Positions 8,745-16,027 of a stretch of DNA of 64,000 bases are shown here, piece by piece. Position 1 is the first letter of the stretch. Each line of letters begins with the position of its first letter. This stretch comes from Pseudoxanthomonas koreensis. Lineage in GTDB: Bacteria; Pseudomonadota; Gammaproteobacteria; Xanthomonadales; Xanthomonadaceae. The DNA lies in assembly GCF_010093225.1 (NCBI RefSeq), contig NZ_PDWM01000007.1, positions 26,131 through 90,130 of the forward strand. Direction: 5' to 3'. The notes beneath the pieces were generated by a model, which made no database searches, was not told where the DNA came from, and was given only the letters and a program-made list of their open reading frames with translations. Position numbers and translations under genes: made by a program.

Positions 8745-9613
8745 CCGAGGGGGATGGTCTCAGGCTCGCTGACTATGTCGTCTGTTTCCTGGATTTATTG
8801 GGTCAGAAGCAGGCAATGGCGGGTCAATCGCTACTTCCCAGCGTCGAATCCCCGGAGCAGTACGCGGGATTCATACGGCAGGTGAAGGCGTCCGTTGGCA
8901 AGATTCTTGGTATCCAGCGAAACGCGGAGCTCATGTTGAACGGGATGAGGCAGGACAGAGATCCGCCCGGCCCTTTGAGTGAAGAGCAACATCAGCAGTG
9001 GCTGGACTTCCGGCGGGACAACACAAAGACCCAGCGGTGGTCAGATGGCCTGATGCATTTCTCATGCATGGGAGACGCGTCCAGGGTCCAGCAGATCAAC
9101 GGCGTCTATTCCCAGATATGCATGGCCGGCGCTATGTGCCTAATCGGACTGGCTGCCAAAGGCCCTGTCAGGGGTGGCATCGATATCGCGTGGGGCGTGG
9201 AGCTACATCCAGGCGAGCTGTATGGGCCTGCGGTGGCCAATGCATACCATCAAGAGAGTGTTGCTGCGCAGTTTCCACGCATTGCGGTAGGGAATAAGTT
9301 GGTGGAGTTCCTCAAGGGGGCTACGCTTTCTACGGGAGAAGAAGTATCGGACCGCGTAGCGAAAGGCATGGCATCGCTATGTTTGGGCATGTTGGACAGG
9401 GACGATTCTGGGCAAGCATATGTCCACTATCTCTCCAGCGGATTCGAGCAGGCGGTCACCGGCGCGTACATTCGCGAACTGTGGCCTCGGGCCAGAGGTT
9501 TCATCGGCGATCAGATAGACCTGCATACCGCGAATAGAGACGAGAAGTTGCTTGGAAGGTATTTGCGGTTGGCGGAGTACTTCGATCGTCATCCTTCGCA
9601 GAGCAGCGAGTGA
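8741..9613 (+). CDS. Degenerate class III nucleotide cyclase-like protein, unknown function
   Basis: A 290-residue soluble protein. Read as a class III cyclase fold, it has VVCFLDLLGQK (about 13-23; the first metal Asp would be in FLD), a helical insertion, WSDGLMHFS (about 105-113; the second Asp in SDG), RGGIDIAWGVEL, and YGPAVANAYHQESVAAQFPRIAVG. These resemble the F-x-D, GDG, R-x-G-I-x-x-G and GxAVNxAxRLe stretches of nucleotidyl cyclases, but the match is loose and the substrate-selecting residues are not recognisable. Translation is coupled to the 36-codon ORF by an ATGA overlap. Location in a methylase/nuclease island suggests a defence or regulatory role. This is inference; a plain hypothetical protein remains possible. 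Confidence 0.6.
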   Translation: MTEGDGLRLADYVVCFLDLLGQKQAMAGQSLLPSVESPEQYAGFIRQVKASVGKILGIQRNAELMLNGMRQDRDPPGPLSEEQHQQWLDFRRDNTKTQRWSDGLMHFSCMGDASRVQQINGVYSQICMAGAMCLIGLAAKGPVRGGIDIAWGVELHPGELYGPAVANAYHQESVAAQFPRIAVGNKLVEFLKGATLSTGEEVSDRVAKGMASLCLGMLDRDDSGQAYVHYLSSGFEQAVTGAYIRELWPRARGFIGDQIDLHTANRDEKLLGRYLRLAEYFDRHPSQSSE

Positions 9614-10157
9614 GTCCCAAGCAGGAACGGGGCAGGTTCACTTCCAGGGGGAATCCAGGACTCCGTCCTCCGAGTCCCGAACCCGGAGCGCCGAGCTCCA
9701 ACCTCCGTAGCCCGAGTTCGGAACTCGATGCATAGAGCTCTGAACTCCATCGTCCGAGTTCCGGACTCGGCACGCCGAGTTCTGAACTCCATCGGCCGGG
9801 TTCCAGGCTCGGCGCGCCGGGTTCCGAACTCCATCACCCGGGTTCCAGGCTCGGATCGCCGAGTCCAGAACTCGGTCGCCCGAGCTTTTTGCTCGGCGTG
9901 TGAGGCAAAAAAGCTCGGTTCTGTGGATAACCTGGGCTGCAGACGGTTCCACGTTTGCTACTTGGCCTGAGGTTCCACGGAAACAGGGGGTCAGAGTGCA
10001 CTTTCCGCTCAACTCCGCTCGAGCGGCTGCCAACGGAGCTGTGCCTGCCACCCGCTCCGACGGAACTCCCCCAGACTTTGGTCACTTGTTACGCCTGGAG
10101 GCCCGGCCGCATCGTCGCCCGAACCGCGCTTCCGCCCTTGTGGCCCCTGGAGCTCCT
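9614..10157. other. Gene-free stretch after the island
   Basis: This stretch holds a degenerate GGGGCAGGTTCACTTCC motif (about 9629-9645), the 21-bp repeat array (9650-9880), an imperfect inverted repeat CGAGCTTTTTGC / GCAAAAAAGCTCG (9881-9892 and 9905-9917), and a GGGGTCAGAGTGCACTTTCC motif (9987-10006). I see no convincing gene. Several frames are open only because the repeat unit is a multiple of three. Confidence 0.7.
9650..9880. repeat. Tandem array of eleven imperfect 21-bp units
   Basis: The array divides without gaps into eleven 21-bp units beginning at 9650, 9671, 9692, 9713, 9734, 9755, 9776, 9797, 9818, 9839 and 9860. A possible twelfth degenerate unit runs 9881-9901. Typical units are CGGGTTCCAGGCTCGGCGCG and CGGGTTCCGAACTCCATCAC plus one base. 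Units tend to alternate between a ...CTCGG... and a ...CTCCATC... form, so the higher-order period is about 42 bp. Most units contain a short dyad (GAGTTCC.GGACTC type). As 21 is a multiple of 3, several frames stay open as heptapeptide repeats. Confidence 0.9.
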
Positions 10158-11420
10158 GTGTCCCGATTCCGACCGCTGTTCGCTGCCTGCCTGCTGTTCG
10201 TGTCCGCCCATACCACCGCCGCCACGCCGCGCGAGGCGGTCGCGCAGGTCGCCGACACCATCGAGCAGGACTACTTCGATCCGCAGCGCGCCACTGCGAT
10301 CGCCGCGGCGCTGCGCGCCGATGCCGCCGGCGGGCGCTACGACCGCTATACCAACCCGCAGGACCTGGCCACTGCGCTGACGACCCGGCTCAAGGCCGAG
10401 GACCGGCACTTCAACGTGCGCTGGTCCGATGCGCCGCCGGAACAGCGTCCCGGGCCGGGCCCGGGCGCCGATCCGGCGCGCACCAACTTCGGCATCCGTC
10501 GTGCCGAGGTGCTGCCGGGCAATGTCGGCTACCTGGACCTGCGCTCCTTCGCCGATATCGACTTCGACGATCCGCGCGATCCGGCGCGGCAGGCCATCGA
10601 CGCGGCGCTGCATCTGCTCGGCAATACCGATGCGCTGGTCATCGACCTGCGCGACAACGGCGGCGGTTCGCCGGCGATGGTCGGTTACCTGGCCAGCGCC
10701 TTCGTCGCGCCCGATGCCGACATCTACAACACCTTCCACTCGCGCCGCGGCACGATGTCCGAAGCCCCGGTCACTGCCCACGCGGCGCCGCGCACGAAGC
10801 TGCCGCTGTACGTGCTGACCAGTGGCCGTACCGGATCGGCTGCGGAGGCCTTCGCCTACACGCTGAAGAACGCCAGGCGCGCGACCGTGGTCGGCGAGGC
10901 CAGCGGCGGCGCTGCCAATCCCGGGCGGCCGTTCCAGCTGGACGACGGCTTCAGCGTGTTCGTGTCCACCGGTTCGCCGGTCAGCCCGATCACCGGCGGC
11001 AACTGGGAAGGCGACGGCGTGCAGCCGGACGTGGCGGTGGCATCCGCCGATGCGCTGCTGCGCGCGCAGCCGCTCGCGCTGGCCCGACTGGTCGAGGAGG
11101 GCGCCGACACGGCCGCGCGCTGGTCGCTGGAAGCGCTGACCATCGAGCCCCCGGCGCAGGTGCAGGCCGCCATCGGCGCGCTGGTCGGCCAGTACGGTGT
11201 CGTCGCGATCGAAGCGGCCGGCGATCGCCTGCAGTTGCGCCAGGGCCGCCGTCCGCCGCTGCGCCTGCAGCCGCTGGCGACGGACCTGTACTTCGTCGAG
11301 GGCGACCCGACCCGCCGCGTGCAGTTCGAGCGCACGCCGGTGGGCGAGGTGGCCGCGCTGGAAGTGCGATGGGCCGACGGCAATGTCGCCCGCCATGTGC
11401 GCGGCCCGAACGGATCCTGA
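10158..11420 (+). CDS. Secreted S41 family peptidase (IRBP/tricorn-core type)
   Basis: A 420-residue exported serine peptidase. The N-terminus is a signal peptide (SRFRPLFAACLLFVSAHTTAA). The core has VGYLDLRSF, ALVIDLRDNGGGSP and LYVLTSGRTGSAAEAFAYTLKNARR. The Ser of TGSAAE is the expected nucleophile, and GEASGGAANPG closes the active site. The domain is the interphotoreceptor-retinoid-binding-protein variant, with no visible PDZ. The start is taken as GTG 10158, with GGAG 5 bases upstream and a signal peptide immediately after; the same frame is open back to 9900 but runs through non-coding-looking sequence. A C-terminal extension of about 100 residues resembles the tails common in this group. 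Confidence 0.85.
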   Translation: MSRFRPLFAACLLFVSAHTTAATPREAVAQVADTIEQDYFDPQRATAIAAALRADAAGGRYDRYTNPQDLATALTTRLKAEDRHFNVRWSDAPPEQRPGPGPGADPARTNFGIRRAEVLPGNVGYLDLRSFADIDFDDPRDPARQAIDAALHLLGNTDALVIDLRDNGGGSPAMVGYLASAFVAPDADIYNTFHSRRGTMSEAPVTAHAAPRTKLPLYVLTSGRTGSAAEAFAYTLKNARRATVVGEASGGAANPGRPFQLDDGFSVFVSTGSPVSPITGGNWEGDGVQPDVAVASADALLRAQPLALARLVEEGADTAARWSLEALTIEPPAQVQAAIGALVGQYGVVAIEAAGDRLQLRQGRRPPLRLQPLATDLYFVEGDPTRRVQFERTPVGEVAALEVRWADGNVARHVRGPNGS

Positions 11421-11547
11421 TCGCCGCCCTGGCGGGCGCCGCAGCGCGGCGTCGCGTCTTTGGGAAAAATGGAAAAAAATGGGGCTCCTTTTGCGGCCCG
11501 CGGCGCCCCGCGCCAGACGCGTTCCCGTCCTGCAAGGAGATCCTGGG

Positions 11548-12549
11548 ATGAAGTCGATCGCATGCTTCGCGTTCCTCTCCGCAACCGTGCTTTCCGCGCC
11601 CGCGCTGGCGGCGCCGGCCGTGCCAGCGCAGACGCCCGAGGCCTACGCCGCCGCCGGCGAGCGCGTCACCATCGCCCCGGGCCGTGCCTTGAACCTGCGC
11701 TGCAGCGGTGAGGGCGCGCAGACCGTGCTGCTGGAAGCCGGCGGCAACGCCGACTCGACCTCCTGGTTCCGGGTCCAGCCGCTGCTGGCGTCGCAGGCGC
11801 GCGTGTGCGCCTACGACCGTGCGGGTTACGGCTTCAGCGACGAAGGCCCGCTGCCGCGGAATCTTGAGGCTGACGTCGCCGATCTCGCCGCGCTGGTCAC
11901 TGCGGCCGGGCTGCGCACGCCCCTGGTCCTGGTCGGGCATTCGCTGGGCAGCAACATCGTGCGCGCCTATGCGCAGCAGCATCCGCAGGACGTGGCCGCG
12001 CTGGTGCTGGTCGATCCGCCCGAGCAGGGTGCCGATGCGCGGTTGCCCCAGGCCTGGCAACAGGAGGACGAAGCCGGGCGCGCGCAGCGCAATGCGTTCC
12101 TCGATGCCTGCCTGGCCGCGGCCGAGGCCGGTACCCTGGACCAGGCCGCCGCCCCGCTGGCGTCCTGCCTGCGCGCCGCGCCGCCGTGGCAGAGCGCGGC
12201 GGTCGCCGCCGCCATCCGCGCCTGGAAGCTCAAGCCCGGCTACTGGCGCACGCTGCGCTCGGAGCTCGACGCCAACACCGCGATCTTCGCCGCACCGGTA
12301 CCGGAGGCCGAGTCCTACGGCGAGCTGCCACTCGTTGTCGTCATCGCACCCGTCGACGGCATGCAGGGCGTGCCCGCCGAGGTCGGCAAGATCCTGCAGG
12401 CCGCACGCGAGCAGACCCACGCACGCCTGGTCGCAGCCTCGCGCAACGGTCGGCGCGTGGACGTGGTGGACAGTTCGCACGACGTGCAGCTGGACGCGCC
12501 GGAAGCCGTCGCGGCCGCGGTGGCCGGCGTGCTCGCGCCGGCGCGATGA
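11548..12549 (+). CDS. Exported alpha/beta hydrolase
   Basis: A 333-residue protein with a signal peptide ending near ALAAPA. It has an alpha/beta-hydrolase fold: ACAYDRAGYGFS after the second core strand, the nucleophile elbow LVGHSLGSN (about residue 135), an insertion with three Cys (lid), the acid near VVVIAPVDG, and His in SSHDVQLD near the end. The substrate is unknown; esterase or lipase-like activity is expected. AAGGAG lies 8 bases before the ATG. It follows the S41 peptidase on the same strand with a gap of 127 bp. Confidence 0.85.
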   Translation: MKSIACFAFLSATVLSAPALAAPAVPAQTPEAYAAAGERVTIAPGRALNLRCSGEGAQTVLLEAGGNADSTSWFRVQPLLASQARVCAYDRAGYGFSDEGPLPRNLEADVADLAALVTAAGLRTPLVLVGHSLGSNIVRAYAQQHPQDVAALVLVDPPEQGADARLPQAWQQEDEAGRAQRNAFLDACLAAAEAGTLDQAAAPLASCLRAAPPWQSAAVAAAIRAWKLKPGYWRTLRSELDANTAIFAAPVPEAESYGELPLVVVIAPVDGMQGVPAEVGKILQAAREQTHARLVAASRNGRRVDVVDSSHDVQLDAPEAVAAAVAGVLAPAR

Positions 12550-12710
12550 CGTGGCGGCGAGTGCAGCCTGTCAGGGGAAGTGCGCTCTGACCCCGGTCTG
12601 GCTTTTGCTGCTGTGCGGAACACGGCCCACACCCGCTGTGCTATAGATCGACAACCCGGCGTCAATTACCGGGGAAACGTGCAGGTTTTCCATCTCCCAG
12701 GAGGATTGCC

Positions 12711-13106
12711 ATGCGTATTCTCGTTCCAGGCATGCTCGCGCTGATCGCGTTGCCCGCCATGGCCGGCACCCCGACCGATGCCCGGATGGCCGAGCGTCTG
12801 GCGGCACTCGAAAGCCGGGTGGCGCAGTTGGAAGAGTCGTCCACCCATGCCGATTCGCACTTCAGCAGCAAGGCCCAGGTCAGTGGCAACTGGCTCAGTT
12901 GCAGGCAGGGCATGAGCAAGGCCGAGGTCCAGTCCCTGCTCGGACAGCCGCTGCTGGTGCCGCAAAGCCAGCGCGACGCGGTCAAGCTGTATCACGGCTC
13001 GGAAGTGTGGCTGTACCGCACCCAGGCCAAGGAGGGTCCGGGTTACGTGATCTTCCGCGACGGCAAGCTGGTCGAGTGCGCCAGCCCGCAGTTCAATTCG
13101 GCGTAA
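12711..13106 (+). CDS. Exported small protein with BamE/SmpA-like fold
   Basis: A 131-residue protein with a Sec signal peptide (MRILVPGMLALIALPAMA) and no lipobox. A short coiled coil (AERLAALESRVAQLEES) is followed by a domain reading CRQGMSKAEVQSLLGQP...EVWLYRT...YVIFRDGKLVEC. This is the G-M-s-x-x-x-V-x-x-l-L-G-x-P plus W-x-Y plus F-x-x-G-k-l pattern of SmpA/OmlA/BamE-like domains. Two cysteines could form a disulfide. AGGAGG precedes the ATG. Its role in the envelope is unknown. Confidence 0.75.
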   Translation: MRILVPGMLALIALPAMAGTPTDARMAERLAALESRVAQLEESSTHADSHFSSKAQVSGNWLSCRQGMSKAEVQSLLGQPLLVPQSQRDAVKLYHGSEVWLYRTQAKEGPGYVIFRDGKLVECASPQFNSA

Positions 13107-13312
13107 ATGAAACCAGGGATCGGCGCGCAGTTTCCCGGGTGTCCTCGCATGCCCGGGACCGCCGGCCCTGACCCTCTCGCCCGCGCATACACGATCCCGT
13201 AATCGCCCCTGGCCTACGATCCATGGCCTCGGGCGCGGGCGGCCGTCGATGTGTCGCGGCCAACGCGAACCCACCGCTTCGGCGCCGGCGTGCGCCCTTT
13301 TTGGAGGTTGTC

Positions 13313-14068
13313 ATGGCAGGGTTCGAAGGCAAGGTCGCGCTGGTCACCGGCGCCGGTTCCGGCCTGGGCGAGGCGATCGCCAAGGCGCTGGCGGCGCGTG
13401 GGGTGAAGGTCGTGGCGACCGACATCCAGCAGCAGGCGGCCGAGCGCGTGGTGGCGGAGATCGTGGCGGCGTCGGGTACGGCGATCGCGCTTCGCCAGGA
13501 CACCGCGAGCGCCGATGACAACGCCGCGGCGGTGGAGCGTGCGGTGGCCGAGTACGGCGCGCTGCATTACGCGGTCAACAACGCCGGCATCGGCGGTGCG
13601 CAGGCGCCGGTGGGCGAGCTGGACGTGGCCGAGTGGCAGCGGGTGATCGACATCAACCTCAACGGCGTGCTCTACGGGATGCGCTACCAGATCCCGCGGA
13701 TGCTGCAGGCCGGCGCGGGCGAGTGCGCGATCGTCAACATGGCCTCGATCCACGGCATGGTCGCGGCAATCGGCAACAGTGCCTACACCGCGGCCAAGCA
13801 CGGCGTGGTGGGGATGACCCGCAACGCGGCCGCCGAGTACGGGCCGCGGGGCCTGCGCATCAACTGCGTCGGCCCGGGCTACATCGACACGCCGCTGCTC
13901 GAAGCACTGCCCGACGAACAGAGGGCGGCGCTGGTCGCGAAGCATCCACTGGGGCGGCTGGGCCGGGCGGAGGAGGTCGCCGCGCTGGTGGTGTTCCTGC
14001 TGTCGGCGGAGGCTTCGTTCATCACCGGCGGCTACTACCTCATCGACGGCGGCTACACGGTGGTGTAG
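13313..14068 (+). CDS. Short-chain dehydrogenase/reductase
   Basis: A 251-residue classical SDR oxidoreductase. The NAD(P)-binding TGAGSGLGEA is at about 11-20, followed by NNAG (about 87), the catalytic Ser in MASIHG, and SAYTAAKHGVVG with the Y-x3-K pair. The C-terminal end is ITGGYYLIDGGYTVV. Asp in VVATDIQ after the second strand suggests NAD preference. TTGGAGG lies 6 bases before the ATG. An alcohol dehydrogenase follows 101 bp downstream on the same strand. The substrate is not predictable. Confidence 0.9.
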   Translation: MAGFEGKVALVTGAGSGLGEAIAKALAARGVKVVATDIQQQAAERVVAEIVAASGTAIALRQDTASADDNAAAVERAVAEYGALHYAVNNAGIGGAQAPVGELDVAEWQRVIDINLNGVLYGMRYQIPRMLQAGAGECAIVNMASIHGMVAAIGNSAYTAAKHGVVGMTRNAAAEYGPRGLRINCVGPGYIDTPLLEALPDEQRAALVAKHPLGRLGRAEEVAALVVFLLSAEASFITGGYYLIDGGYTVV

Positions 14069-14169
14069 GCGCGGAAGCAGGGTGCGTGGCGCCGGCCGGA
14101 CCGGCGCCCGCGCGCATCCTCCCGGAAGCGTATCTTCGGCTTCTTCTTCCGGTCGCCGAAGGACCCGCC

Positions 14170-15186
14170 ATGACCCGCTACCGAGCATGGGCCGCACAGA
14201 AGCCCGGTGCCACCCTGGAACCCTTCGAGTACGACCCCGGCCCGCTCGGCGCCGAGGAGGTCGAGATCACGGTCGAGCACTGCGGCATCTGCCATTCGGA
14301 CCTGTCGATGCTGGACAACGAGTGGGGGTTCACCGGGTATCCGTTCGTGCCCGGCCATGAGGCGGTCGGGCGGGTCACCGCGCTGGGGGCGAACGCCAAG
14401 GGCGTGGTGATGGGCCAGCGGGTCGGCCTGGGCTGGAATGCGAGCAGTTGCCTGCACTGCGATCCCTGCCTGGCCGGCAACCAGCACCTGTGCCGTGAGC
14501 TGCAGCCGACCCTCGCCGGTCGCCATGGTGCCTTCGCCGACAAGGTGCGCGCGCACTGGGTCTGGGTGATGCCGATCCCCGAGGGCCTGGACCCGGCCGA
14601 ATGTGGACCGCTGCTGTGCGGCGGCATCACCGTGTTCGCGCCGCTGCGCGAGCTGGGCATCGCGCCGACCGCGCGCGTCGGGGTGGTCGGCATCGGCGGG
14701 CTGGGCCACATGGCGCTGAAGTTCTGCCGCGCCTGGGGCTGCGAGGTCACCGCGTTCACCAGCAGCGCCTCGAAGGAAGAGGAGGCGCGCGCGTTCGGCG
14801 CCCACCACGTGATCGCCACCGGCGATGCGGCGGCGCTGGAGAAGCTGGCCGGCAGCTTCGACCTGATCATCGACACGGTGAACGTGCCGCTGGACTGGAA
14901 CGGCCTGCTGGCCGCGCTGGCGCCGAAGGGCCGGCTGCACGTGGTCGGCGCGGTGCTGGAGCCGATCCCGGTGCCGGTGTTCCCGCTGCTCATGGGGCAG
15001 AAGTCGCTGTCGAGCTCGCCGACGGGCTCGCGTGGGGCGCTCGACAGCATGCTGGGGTTCGCCGCCCGGCACGGCGTGGCGCCGCAGACCGAGCACTTCC
15101 CGATGAGCCGCGTCAACGAGGCGATGGACCATCTGCGCGCAGGCAAGGCGCGCTACCGGATCGTGCTGGACGCGGATTTCGGTTAG
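14170..15186 (+). CDS. Zinc-dependent NAD(P) alcohol dehydrogenase (MDR, YahK/cinnamyl type)
   Basis: A 338-residue medium-chain dehydrogenase/reductase. Catalytic-zinc ligands are in EHCGICHSDLSM and PGHEAVG. The structural-zinc loop is SCLHCDPCLAGNQHLC (four Cys spaced 2, 2 and 7). The Rossmann motif is GVVGIGGLGHMALKF. The layout is that of the YahK/Adh group acting on aldehydes and alcohols. It lies downstream of the SDR gene and may be co-transcribed. A repeated hairpin at 15191-15242 follows the stop codon. Confidence 0.92.
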   Translation: MTRYRAWAAQKPGATLEPFEYDPGPLGAEEVEITVEHCGICHSDLSMLDNEWGFTGYPFVPGHEAVGRVTALGANAKGVVMGQRVGLGWNASSCLHCDPCLAGNQHLCRELQPTLAGRHGAFADKVRAHWVWVMPIPEGLDPAECGPLLCGGITVFAPLRELGIAPTARVGVVGIGGLGHMALKFCRAWGCEVTAFTSSASKEEEARAFGAHHVIATGDAAALEKLAGSFDLIIDTVNVPLDWNGLLAALAPKGRLHVVGAVLEPIPVPVFPLLMGQKSLSSSPTGSRGALDSMLGFAARHGVAPQTEHFPMSRVNEAMDHLRAGKARYRIVLDADFG

Positions 15187-15190
15187 CGCA

Positions 15191-15242
15191 ATGAAGACAG
15201 CCCCGCTTGCGCGGGGCTGGTTGCCTTCATGTTGCGAACGCG
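15191..15242. repeat. Palindromic hairpin repeat, copy 1 (terminator-like)
   Basis: ATGAAG, then the stem AGCCCCGC-TTGC-GCGGGGCT, then CCTTCATGTTGCGAACGC. It lies between two converging genes (alcohol dehydrogenase and the antitoxin). A second copy lies at 17366-17414 with the same outer ATGAAG/CTTCAT pairing and the same TGTTGCGAACGC tail. It may act as an intrinsic terminator without a T-tract. Confidence 0.75.
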
Positions 15243-15247
15243 CGCGG

Positions 15248-15538
15248 TCAGCAGGCCAAGGCCTTCAGTACGTGCTTCGGGTCCTTCTCTATCGCCCTGA
15301 GCAAGGCCTTCGCCGGGCCAGTCGGTACGCGCCGGCCCTGTTCCCAGTTCTGCAGTGTCGTGACCTGGACATTGATGACGCGGGCGAACCTGGCCTGCGA
15401 CAGGCCGGTGGCCGCACGCACTTCCTTGATCCGTACCGATTCGGGGCGCAGCTCGCGCGACGGCGCGCGCTCGCCGCGCGTGATCTCGCCCATCTGCTCC
15501 ATGCTCCGGGCGAGTTCCGCAAAAAGGTTCTTGTCCAT
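15248..15538 (-). CDS. XRE-family antitoxin (NadS/HigA-like)
   Basis: A 96-residue DNA-binding antitoxin. The helix-turn-helix is VRAATGLSQARFARVINVQ with TTLQNWEQGRR (about 40-72), the arrangement of toxin-linked XRE proteins encoded after their toxin. The start overlaps the toxin stop by one base (TGATG), so the pair is translationally coupled. It should neutralise the toxin and repress the promoter through the palindrome at 15860-15885. Confidence 0.88.
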   Translation of the reverse strand: MDKNLFAELARSMEQMGEITRGERAPSRELRPESVRIKEVRAATGLSQARFARVINVQVTTLQNWEQGRRVPTGPAKALLRAIEKDPKHVLKALAC

Positions 15539-15852
15539 CACTGCCACCTGTCTTTGATTGCCTTCAGTTGCCTGCGCTGGTCGGGCGTGAGGTCGTCCTG
15601 TACTCCCTTCCTGTACATCAGCAGCATCCTCAGCTGCCTGGCGTGATCCACACAGTAGTAGATGACTCTGACCCCGCCGCTCTTTCCCTTGCCGCCCTGC
15701 TTCCAGCGGACCTTCCGCAGCCCGCCCGTGCCTTCGATGACGTCGCCGGCTTCCGGGTTCTCCATAAGGAACCGTTGAAACTGCGCGTATTCGTCGTCCG
15801 AAAGCAGATCGAGAACCTGTCTGGTGAAGACCGGGGTTTCTATGAAGAGCAT
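15538..15852 (-). CDS. RelE/HigB-family toxin
   Basis: A 104-residue protein of the RelE/ParE superfamily. Visible family features are LLSDDEYAQFQRFLMENP, a basic GGLRKVRWKQGGKGKSGGVRVIYY strand-loop-strand (about 44-67), and the C-terminal LLMYRKGVQDDLT. These match mRNA-interferase-like toxins that are encoded upstream of XRE antitoxins (HigBA order). The ATG lies 7 bp after the palindromic operator. The activity itself is inferred from the family. Confidence 0.87.
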   Translation of the reverse strand: MLFIETPVFTRQVLDLLSDDEYAQFQRFLMENPEAGDVIEGTGGLRKVRWKQGGKGKSGGVRVIYYCVDHARQLRMLLMYRKGVQDDLTPDQRRQLKAIKDRWQ

Positions 15853-15859
15853 CCGTGCC

Positions 15860-15885
15860 CGCCATTGGCGTATACGCCAATGGCG
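15860..15885. promoter_or_regulatory. 26-bp perfect palindrome, probable operator of the toxin-antitoxin operon
   Basis: CGCCATTGGCGTATACGCCA plus TTGGCG-type mirror bases form a 26-bp sequence identical to its reverse complement, centred at 15872/15873. TTATAC just beyond it and GTATAC at its centre, read on the minus strand, could serve as -10 elements. The site lies immediately before the toxin ATG, as expected for autorepression by the XRE antitoxin. Confidence 0.8.
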
Positions 15886-16027
15886 TATAAGTTAGCTCGT
15901 CGATCGTCTCAGCGCAAATTCCACTCTGCCCCCGGTTTCCGGGTAGTGTGGGCGGCGTCCGGAAAGCGGTCCGGTACTTCGCCGGCAGGGGAATGCCCTG
16001 CCCGGGAACCTCGAGCTAGGGGAAGCC

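Noticed and set aside
8634..9613. Pycsar anti-phage system
   Set aside because: The cyclase resemblance is loose and no TIR or transmembrane effector gene is adjacent; the neighbouring 36-codon ORF has no membrane segment.
9650..9901. CRISPR array
   Set aside because: Units are contiguous 21-bp repeats with no spacers, and no cas genes are nearby.
9589..10051. Heptapeptide-repeat proteins encoded by the 21-bp array on either strand
   Set aside because: Several frames are open at once because the period is a multiple of three; no start signal or non-repeat domain supports any one of them.
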